From positions 1-5,636 of the forward strand of contig JAPDMB010000028.1 in assembly GCA_025920305.1 (NCBI GenBank): a DNA stretch of 5,636 nt. The letters are read 5' to 3'. The DNA comes from Candidatus Parvarchaeota archaeon. Its GTDB lineage: Archaea; Nanobdellota; Nanobdellia; Parvarchaeales; Parvarchaeaceae. How positions within the stretch are numbered: position 1 is the stretch's first letter; each line of letters begins with the position of its first letter. The notes beneath the pieces were generated by a model. It worked only from the letters and a program-made list of their open reading frames with translations, was not told where the DNA came from and did no database searches. Positions 1 through 5,078 of the stretch are shown here, piece after piece. Both the position numbers and the translations under genes were made by a program.

Positions 1-1053
1 CAGAGCACGCAGAGGAAGAACTTCCTTGCCTTCACGATGGTCAAGGAGGGTCTGTCGACGTTCGAGGCGATGCATATCCTGTCCAAGATGACCCACACAG
101 GCATAAAGAGGTTCGGCTACCTGGGCAGCAAGGACAAGAGGGCGCTCACAGCGCAGAGGATAAGCGTCTTCAGAGGGGATCTTCAGGCCTTTAGGGGCAT
201 ATCCAGGGACGATCTTTTCCTTAAGGATTTCGAGTATACAGATTCAGGCTGCATGATAGGAAAGCTGTACGGAAATAAATTTACAGTGAGGATAAGGGAT
301 TTTGAGGGAGATGACAGCGGACTGGAGAGGTTCAAGGCAGAAGCGGGGAGAGGGATACCGAACTTCTACGGCAGCCAGAGGTTTGGAGGCTCGGCTCTGA
401 ACATAGAGGCATCAAGGTGCCTGTTCAAAAGGGATTTCAAAGGCGCGGTCTTCACGATCGCGCTGAAGGAGAGGGAGGAGGATAAAGTCTCAAGGGAAGC
501 CAGAGAAGGGCTCAGGGACAGGTTTTCAGGCTATATACTGGAGGATAAGGAGATAGACAGGAAGGAGGCAGAGGAGTATCTGAATGGATTGCCAAGCCGG
601 TTCTACATGGAGAAGCAGATCCTGGGGAGATTGCTGGAGATAAGGCATGATTATATAGGAGCCATCAGGCTCATCCCTAAGTACCTGAGGCTGCTGATCC
701 TCCAGTCCCTGCAGTATTATCTTTTCAACAGGACCTTGAGCGAGGCAGTATCAAAGGGGATAGACATAGAGAGGATACCGACGGTAGGATACGATCTTGT
801 TTCAGACAGGCTGGATCCGCGCATCTGGAGCATAATCTCCTCCCTGCTTAAGGAGGAGGGTCTGTCGCTAGATACGCTGAAACTGAATGAGATGCAGGAG
901 GCTTCCCTGAGGACATTTGACAGGGATGCAAGGGTGTATCCTGAGGACCTGAGCTTCAGGAGGGAGGGCAATGATCTTATCGTCTCCTTTAAATTGAAGA
1001 AGGGGGCATATGCGACGGTCGTCCTCTCGGAGATGCTCGATGCGGATAGCTGA
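1..1053 (+). CDS. truD: tRNA pseudouridine(13) synthase TruD, 5'-truncated by window edge
   Basis: TruD-family enzyme, which in known members isomerises uridine to pseudouridine in tRNA (position 13 in E. coli TruD; archaeal and Pus7 relatives can have other sites). The frame is open to base 1, giving about 350 residues without an N-terminus; archaeal TruD is usually longer, so the true start lies upstream and the internal ATG at 37 is not the start. Counting from base 1, the signature GSKDKRALTAQ lies at residues 42-52, with the catalytic Asp at 45 (bases 133-135). A second family motif, PNFYGSQRFGG, is at about 120-130. The middle third is the divergent TRUD insertion domain, and the C-terminus (KKGAYATVVLSEML) is the typical family ending. 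It stops with TGA at 1051-1053, followed directly by a hairpin-rich gap. The family is secure; the exact target uridine is not visible here. Confidence 0.93.
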   Translation, partial: QSTQRKNFLAFTMVKEGLSTFEAMHILSKMTHTGIKRFGYLGSKDKRALTAQRISVFRGDLQAFRGISRDDLFLKDFEYTDSGCMIGKLYGNKFTVRIRDFEGDDSGLERFKAEAGRGIPNFYGSQRFGGSALNIEASRCLFKRDFKGAVFTIALKEREEDKVSREAREGLRDRFSGYILEDKEIDRKEAEEYLNGLPSRFYMEKQILGRLLEIRHDYIGAIRLIPKYLRLLILQSLQYYLFNRTLSEAVSKGIDIERIPTVGYDLVSDRLDPRIWSIISSLLKEEGLSLDTLKLNEMQEASLRTFDRDARVYPEDLSFRREGNDLIVSFKLKKGAYATVVLSEMLDADS

Positions 1054-1161
1054 GAGCTGCGGGCGGGAAGCTCCATATGGACCAGGAAGCCCGCACGCTT
1101 TAGCGGCGTGGCTTCGCATCTAAGAAGCCGATTGATGTGCTAAGTCCTTCGCTTAGTAAAG
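1054..1161 (+). other. Hairpin-rich non-coding gap after truD
   Basis: This stretch has no convincing reading frame. It holds several inverted repeats on the truD strand: GCGGGC (1059-1064) with GCCCGC (1089-1094); a long stem 1086-1098 with 1103-1115; GGCTTC (1110-1115) with GAAGCC (1124-1129); and CTAAG (1140-1144) with CTTAG (1152-1156). The first three share bases and cannot all form at once. GAAGC occurs three times (1067, 1086, 1124). The region lies upstream of the next gene's TATA box, so if transcribed it would be a truD 3' UTR or a separate small RNA. No T-run follows the stems, so a simple terminator is not obvious. Confidence 0.5.
1086..1115 (+). repeat. Long hairpin resembling an IS200/IS605 TnpB right-end (reRNA/omega RNA) stem
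   Basis: GAAGCC (1086-1091), CGC (1092-1094) and CGC (1096-1098) pair with GCG (1103-1105), GCG (1106-1108) and GGCTTC (1110-1115). This leaves a TTTA loop and two single-base bulges (A1095, T1109): 12 base pairs, mostly G-C. The arrangement GAAGCC, then GC-rich arm, then CTTTAG, then GC-rich arm, resembles the subterminal right-end hairpin of many archaeal IS200/IS605 elements, which also forms the 3' part of the TnpB guide RNA. No tnpA or tnpB is adjacent; truD lies directly upstream. It could be a transposon relic, a solitary guide-like RNA, or an unrelated 3' UTR stem. The structure is seen directly; the mobile-element link is inferred from memory of the consensus. Confidence 0.4.
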
Positions 1162-1170
1162 TTATTTAAT
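1162..1170 (+). promoter_or_regulatory. TATA box for the glycosyltransferase gene
   Basis: TTATTTAAT, preceded by the purine-rich GTAAAG as a plausible BRE. Its centre is 26 bases before the ATG at 1192 and only 14 before the ATG at 1180. That spacing predicts transcription starting at or near 1192 and a leaderless mRNA. No Shine-Dalgarno sequence is visible before either ATG. Confidence 0.6.
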
Positions 1171-1191
1171 GGCGATTGTATGATTTATACT

Positions 1192-2460
1192 ATGTCAAAT
1201 CTATCGGATCTATATACCTTCGGGATAGCCTTCATAGTCCTGCTTCTAGCGGTCTTCTGGCTGCTTGTGTTCGTGGACATAAACCGGAAAAAGATGGAGG
1301 AAGAAGGGAAAAAAGCCGAAAGGAGGAATGAGCTGAAGACGGTGGCTGTCCTGATACCCACCCTGGCAGAGGGAGAGGAATTGAGGAAGACGGTCAGTTC
1401 GGTCCTAGATTCGGATTATCCAAAGAGCATGTTCAAGGTGTATATCGTCCTCAACAAAGCTTCGCCGCAGTATACGAGGGAGATAGCTTACAGCATGAGG
1501 AGCAGGAGAGTGAAGGTGATAGAAGCCCCCATGAACGGAAAGGCAGCGGTGATGAACTATGCTCTGAAGGGATTCATAGAGGAGGAGCTGCTGCTGGTCT
1601 TAGATGCGGATACGCTGGTCGCAAAGGACCTGATGAGGAGGCTGGTCTGGCCGTTCAAAGACAGGAAGGTAGCCAGCGTCGTCTCCTCTGTGAAGGTATA
1701 CAAGCCGAGGAGGATAATAGAGTACCTTCAGAAGTATGAGTACCTGCTCTCGATAATGGCAAGGAAGGCCATGAGCGTCCTTGGCGGGCTGATGGTCGTG
1801 CACGGCGCAGGTTCGATGTTCAGGGTAAGCGCTTTGAGGAAGGTTGGATACTTCGACCAGAATAACTACACCGAGGACATAGAGATAGGCCTGAGGCTCC
1901 TGACGAGCGGCTATAAGGTGGAGAATGCGATGAAGGCGTTCTCCTATACGATAGTCCCGGGCACCGTGAGAGGGCTGGTGAAGCAGAGGCTGAGGTGGTT
2001 CTCAGGCTTCTTCATAAACATCATAAAGTACAGGAAGAAGATCGAAAGAGGGAAGTACGGCGCTCTGGGGAAGGTCATCATCCCGATCTCCCTGATCTCC
2101 ATCTTCCTGGGCATAGTCGTGGTGATAGGTTTGGTCTATTACTTCGTGACTCTATTTATTTATATGTACACCCTGGCGGTGAACACGAACCTATATTATA
2201 CATTGACCTCTTCGATGCAGTTCAGTATCTTCAGCCTGAATACAATATATATATCGTTAATAGTCCTGACCTTCATAGGCCTGTTCTCCCTGTTTTATTC
2301 GCTTAGGTCCGTGAACGGCAGGCTGGACGCTTTGAAGGATACGGCCGGGATACTTATTTATTCTATATTCTACTCTTTCTTCTTGTCGTTCGTATGGCTA
2401 GCAAGTCTGGTGATGCTGTCAGTAAGGAGAAAAGGGATAGGCTGGGGTATCCCTACGTAA
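1192..2460 (+). CDS. Membrane-bound family 2 glycosyltransferase, processive (cellulose/hyaluronan synthase-like) type
   Basis: Transfers sugar from a nucleotide-sugar at the cytoplasmic face of the membrane; substrate and product cannot be told from sequence. With the start at 1192 (422 residues), one N-terminal membrane helix (about 8-30) is followed by a basic linker and a GT-A domain. Visible motifs are DAD at 138-140 (metal and nucleotide binding), TED at 227-229 (catalytic base region) and QRLRW at 265-269, the QxxRW signature of processive GT2 enzymes. C-terminal helices lie at about 295-326, 344-369 and 385-410. The usual first aspartate after the second strand is replaced (IVLNKAS near 85-91), which is unusual but seen in some GT2 branches. 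An alternative in-frame ATG lies at 1180; 1192 is preferred because of TATA spacing. The 3' end overlaps the next gene by 67 bases, suggesting linked expression. Confidence 0.88.
   Translation: MSNLSDLYTFGIAFIVLLLAVFWLLVFVDINRKKMEEEGKKAERRNELKTVAVLIPTLAEGEELRKTVSSVLDSDYPKSMFKVYIVLNKASPQYTREIAYSMRSRRVKVIEAPMNGKAAVMNYALKGFIEEELLLVLDADTLVAKDLMRRLVWPFKDRKVASVVSSVKVYKPRRIIEYLQKYEYLLSIMARKAMSVLGGLMVVHGAGSMFRVSALRKVGYFDQNNYTEDIEIGLRLLTSGYKVENAMKAFSYTIVPGTVRGLVKQRLRWFSGFFINIIKYRKKIERGKYGALGKVIIPISLISIFLGIVVVIGLVYYFVTLFIYMYTLAVNTNLYYTLTSSMQFSIFSLNTIYISLIVLTFIGLFSLFYSLRSVNGRLDALKDTAGILIYSIFYSFFLSFVWLASLVMLSVRRKGIGWGIPT
2361..2370 (+). promoter_or_regulatory. Possible internal TATA box for the thioredoxin-like gene
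   Basis: CTATATTC within 2361-2370 is centred about 27 bases before the ATG at 2394, the same spacing as the other candidate promoters here, and no Shine-Dalgarno sequence precedes that ATG. The segment also encodes a membrane helix of the glycosyltransferase, which raises A/T content by itself, so the match may be accidental. Confidence 0.35.
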
Positions 2461-3110
2461 AGCTCCTCCTAGCCTTGGTCATAGTGCTCATAATAATGCT
2501 GTCAATCTTCATCATCGGATACTACTTTCAGAACTACAAGGTCTCAAGCATATCGTCGGAGCTGCAGATCTACCAGCAGTCCCTGGAGCAGCTGCAGCTT
2601 TCAGCCTCCCTCGCCGGCCAGAATTCTACGGTCGCATGCACGATATTGAAGTCGGATCTAGGCCAGGTGGCGGGCCAGGTCCAGAGCCTCAGCAACCAGG
2701 TGCAGGAAACCGATCTGACAGGCAGCAGTCAGTACAACAACTTAGTTGCAGAGTTCATGTATGAAAGGATAGACTACTGGCTCCTGGGCCAGAGGATCGC
2801 GGACCAGTGCAGGGACAACATGACGACCGTCCTGTTCTTCTACAACCCGGTCAACTGCAACTCATGCGTCCTGGAAGGGAACGAACTGTCCTTCCTCAGC
2901 CAGAACTACACCAATCTGATCGTCAGCGCCGTGGACGGATCATTCAGCATGCCTCTGATCTCCATCCTGAACAACATATATAATTTGACTCCCTCCAAGT
3001 ATCCTTCCATCGTCATAAATTCAAAGTATGTCGTCGAAGGGTTCCAGAACACGACGCAGATAAAGGAGGACCTCTGCAGGTATACCAACAGCTCTATGTT
3101 CTGCGGATGA
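2394..3110 (+). CDS. Membrane-anchored extracytoplasmic thioredoxin-fold protein with CNSC motif and many N-glycosylation sequons
   Basis: Predicted surface protein of 238 residues; I do not recognise a named family. A short basic N-terminus (1-21) precedes one membrane helix (about 22-44), then a Gln/Ser-rich, probably coiled-coil stalk (about 50-108), then a thioredoxin-like domain (about 143-228). Fold evidence is a hydrophobic strand VLFFYNP, CxxC at 155-158 (Cys-Asn-Ser-Cys), and a YPSIVI strand (203-208) whose Pro204 sits where thioredoxins carry the cis-proline. Other cysteines are at 82, 139, 228 and 237, allowing disulfides. Six N-x-S/T sequons (Asn 77, 142, 171, 197, 219, 232) all follow the membrane helix, supporting an external location. 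ATG 2394 is chosen because the next in-frame start-like codons fall inside the membrane helix; this gives a 67-base overlap with the glycosyltransferase. A thiol oxidoreductase or disulfide isomerase role is plausible but unproven. Confidence 0.8.
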   Translation: MASKSGDAVSKEKRDRLGYPYVKLLLALVIVLIIMLSIFIIGYYFQNYKVSSISSELQIYQQSLEQLQLSASLAGQNSTVACTILKSDLGQVAGQVQSLSNQVQETDLTGSSQYNNLVAEFMYERIDYWLLGQRIADQCRDNMTTVLFFYNPVNCNSCVLEGNELSFLSQNYTNLIVSAVDGSFSMPLISILNNIYNLTPSKYPSIVINSKYVVEGFQNTTQIKEDLCRYTNSSMFCG

Positions 3111-3230
3111 GAGCGAATCTGGATCAGCTTAACTTCTCTCCGACACAGCATGCTGTCCGCTTCCTATGGTCTTGGCCCATATCCTGCCGTTCCAAAGGAC
3201 AAAGCAGTGGTCCTCTGCGGTATGACGGCT
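3111..3230. other. Convergent intergenic gap with a 12-bp palindrome
   Basis: The 120 bases lie between the stop codons of the thioredoxin-like gene and the HIT gene, which face each other. The gap contains the perfect palindrome ACAGCATGCTGT (3145-3156) and a weak stem AGGAC (3196-3200) with GTCCT (3210-3214). No T-run terminator, tRNA, box C/D motif or believable small gene is visible on either strand. Confidence 0.5.
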
Positions 3231-3710
3231 CTATCCACTCCTCTCTAGTATCTTGATCTCGGACCTATACTTGTCCGCTATCCCCTTGGCCTTCTCCACG
3301 GCTGCCTTCATCTCTTCGGCGGTTAAGTCTCTTCCGAATACTTCATTCCTGTTGAACTCGCTCAGCCATTCGCTTTTTCCCTTATTCACGCTGTCATCAG
3401 CTCTTCTGGGTAGGATGTGGAAATGCAGGTGGGATATGCTTCTGCCGGCGTTCTCTCCCTGCTGGAGTATCAGGTCGTAATCCTCCGTGCCGGCGTATTT
3501 CAAGGCTATGAAGATCGCCCGGTTTAGGAAGCTGACGAGGTCCCTCCTCTCCGCGTCGTTCATCTCGGTCAGGTCCTCTATGTGCCTCTTTGGCAGAACC
3601 AGGGAGTGGCCTGGCAGGAACGGCCTAAGATTGTAGATAGCGCGGTAATACCGGTCGCTGTAGAATTCCTCCGCTTTGATCGTCCTCTCATCGCAGAACA
3701 CGCATTCCAT
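3231..3710 (-). CDS. HIT-family nucleotide hydrolase/transferase (FHIT/HINT-like)
   Basis: HIT proteins cleave or transfer nucleoside phosphates from substrates such as Ap3A, Ap4A or adenylylated amines, using a histidine nucleophile in the cytoplasm. The 159-residue length is normal for the family. The signature HLHFHIL is at 94-100, with the probable catalytic His at 96. The preceding QQGENAGRSISH resembles the FHIT-branch pattern, and PGHSLVLPKRH (33-43) is the usual substrate-side motif. An N-terminal CVFC (Cys3, Cys6) suggests the zinc site found in many HINT-like members. The C-terminal part is a charged helix. It lies 40 bases behind asnS on the same strand, but that gap has its own TATA-like sequence. 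The exact substrate class cannot be decided from sequence. Confidence 0.9.
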   Translation of the reverse strand: MECVFCDERTIKAEEFYSDRYYRAIYNLRPFLPGHSLVLPKRHIEDLTEMNDAERRDLVSFLNRAIFIALKYAGTEDYDLILQQGENAGRSISHLHFHILPRRADDSVNKGKSEWLSEFNRNEVFGRDLTAEEMKAAVEKAKGIADKYRSEIKILERSG

Positions 3711-3733
3711 TGGATGTTCATCTCAATTTAAGG

Positions 3734-3739
3734 ATAAAA
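3734..3739 (-). promoter_or_regulatory. Candidate TATA box for the HIT gene
   Basis: Read on the minus strand this is TTTTAT, with an A-rich stretch just upstream. Its centre lies about 26 bases before the HIT start codon (A at 3710), matching the other promoters in the window. A second A/T-rich run, CTTAAATTGA, lies closer (18 bases) and is less well placed. The HIT gene could also be transcribed by read-through from asnS. Confidence 0.4.
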
Positions 3740-3750
3740 CGCTTTTTCCA

Positions 3751-5034
3751 TCATGGGAACAGCCTTCTCATCGTGCGCGGAAACGGGACGGCATACGCTA
3801 TATGAGGCAGTTTGCATATCCACATGACTAGCCTGTCAACGCCCAGGCCGAACCCAGAGTGAGGGATGGAGCCGTACCTCCTTAAGTCTATGTACCATTC
3901 ATAATCCTTCTGATTCAAGCCCTCCTCTTTTATCCTGTCTATGAGCGTGTCCTTGTCGTCTATCCTCTGCCCGGCTCCGATGATCTCTCCATACCCTTCA
4001 GGAGCAAGCAGATCGTTGCAGAGCACATGAGAGGGGTCGTTTGGATCAGGTTTATGGTAGAAGGGCTTGAGTTTCTTCGGATAGTTGACTGAGAAGATAG
4101 GTACGTCAAGCTTCGAGGTTATAACCCTCTCCTCGTCTGATCCGAGGTCGGCGCCGTAATCCAGCTTCAAGCCGTTTTTGTTAGCTAGGTCTATCACCTC
4201 CTCATACCTCATCCGAGGAAACGGCGTCCTGAGCGTGTTCTCGAGCACCGTCGTGTCTCTCTTCAATACCTGGAGCTCCCTGCGGTTCTTTTCAAGGACG
4301 CCCTTTATGATGTACTTTATGAGTTTCTCTTCGATGTCCATTATATCATCGTTGCCGGCGAAGGCAACCTCAGCTTCGGCGTGCCAGAATTCTGTCAGAT
4401 GCCTCCACGTTCGGCTCTTCTCCGCCCTAAAGGAAGGCGCGACGGTGTAGATCTTCCATAGGGAATTTACCATCGCCTCGGCGTACAGCTGCCAGCTCTG
4501 AGTAAGGAAAGCTTTCCTTCCGAAGTAGTCGACGCTGAACAGCGTAGCTCCCCCTTCGACGCTGCTGCCTACGAAGGAAGGGGACTGTATCTCGTAGAAC
4601 CCATTCTCCCTGAAGAAGGAGTGGATGCTCTCGAACACGGTCGATCGGACCTTCATGACGGAGGTGACCCTGATGCTCCTGAACCAGAGATGCCGGTTGT
4701 CAAAGAGGAATACCTTGTTATGTCCGCTCTTGAGCGGAAAAGGCTCGGCTATCCCGAATATTTTGATCCTGCTGATGCTGAGTTCATACCCTCCTTCAGC
4801 TCTCTGATCCTGTCTGACGGTCCCTTCTACCTCCAGGGAAGACTCCCTTGTGATCCTATCAGCCTCTTCAAACGGCGCCTCACCTGAATGCGACACACAC
4901 TGTATTATCCCGGTAGGGTCCCGGAGCATTATGAATATGTTGTTCTTGCCTTTCCTTACGGAGTTGGCGAATCCCCTGAGTGTTACGGTCTTCCCGGTGT
5001 AGTCAGCTGACAGAACGTCCTCTATAAACACCAT
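3751..5034 (-). CDS. asnS: Asparaginyl-tRNA synthetase (class IIb, archaeal type)
   Basis: Charges tRNA-Asn with asparagine using ATP in the cytoplasm. The 427-residue length is typical of archaeal AsnRS. An N-terminal OB-fold anticodon-binding domain (about 1-100, with TLRGFANSVRKGKNNIFIMLRD) leads to the class II core. Motif 1 covers about 140-154; EGG at 160-162 favours AsnRS over AspRS; motif 2 is SFRAEKSRTWRHLTEF (201-216); an ATP-site segment GYGEIIGAGQR is at 347-357; motif 3 is GFGLGVDR (394-401). The tail VPFPRTMRRLFP is typical. The OB domain argues against the AsnRS-like asparagine synthetase paralogue found in some archaea, which lacks it. Its presence implies direct tRNA-Asn charging. 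EF-2 lies 44 bases upstream and the HIT gene 40 bases downstream, all on the same strand; a clear TATA box precedes the ATG. Confidence 0.94.
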   Translation of the reverse strand: MVFIEDVLSADYTGKTVTLRGFANSVRKGKNNIFIMLRDPTGIIQCVSHSGEAPFEEADRITRESSLEVEGTVRQDQRAEGGYELSISRIKIFGIAEPFPLKSGHNKVFLFDNRHLWFRSIRVTSVMKVRSTVFESIHSFFRENGFYEIQSPSFVGSSVEGGATLFSVDYFGRKAFLTQSWQLYAEAMVNSLWKIYTVAPSFRAEKSRTWRHLTEFWHAEAEVAFAGNDDIMDIEEKLIKYIIKGVLEKNRRELQVLKRDTTVLENTLRTPFPRMRYEEVIDLANKNGLKLDYGADLGSDEERVITSKLDVPIFSVNYPKKLKPFYHKPDPNDPSHVLCNDLLAPEGYGEIIGAGQRIDDKDTLIDRIKEEGLNQKDYEWYIDLRRYGSIPHSGFGLGVDRLVMWICKLPHIAYAVPFPRTMRRLFP

Positions 5035-5053
5035 TAGATATGAGAGGAGGGAC

Positions 5054-5063
5054 TTAAATATAA
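5054..5063 (-). promoter_or_regulatory. TATA box for asnS
   Basis: On the minus strand this reads TTATATTTAA, directly preceded by CAAAAG, a plausible BRE. Its centre is about 25 bases before the asnS ATG (A at 5034), predicting a leaderless transcript. The BRE and box (AAAAGTTATATTTAA) closely resemble those of the glycosyltransferase promoter (AAAGTTATTTAA). Confidence 0.65.
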
Positions 5064-5078
5064 CTTTTGACAGGGGCC

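Noticed and set aside
717..1119. Two long minus-strand reading frames opposite the 3' end of truD
   Set aside because: They lie antisense to well-conserved truD coding sequence, have composition unlike real proteins, and show no recognisable motif.
1116..1145. Possible box C/D small RNA (TTGATGTG) after truD
   Set aside because: The C-box match is imperfect and no convincing D/C'/D' boxes at proper spacing were found.
1995..2306. A 103-codon plus-strand frame inside the glycosyltransferase gene
   Set aside because: It covers the QRLRW region and membrane helices of the real gene in another frame, and its His/Arg/Pro-rich translation looks like a frame artefact.
3196..3218. Stem AGGAC/GTCCT with nested GCAG/CTGC in the convergent gap as an RNA gene
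   Set aside because: The stems are short and overlap each other, with no T-run, no tRNA-like arms and no supporting promoter.
3741..3750. T-run (GCTTTTTCC) near the end of asnS as a terminator
   Set aside because: The T-run is on the plus strand, opposite to the direction of transcription of asnS and HIT, so it cannot terminate them.
3832..3855. AsnRS motif 3 reads GVDR instead of the commoner GVER
   Set aside because: Asp for Glu is a conservative change and the invariant arginine is retained, so it is not evidence of lost activity.
4178..4887. Several plus-strand frames opposite asnS
   Set aside because: The minus strand encodes clear AsnRS motifs throughout this stretch, so these are antisense shadows.
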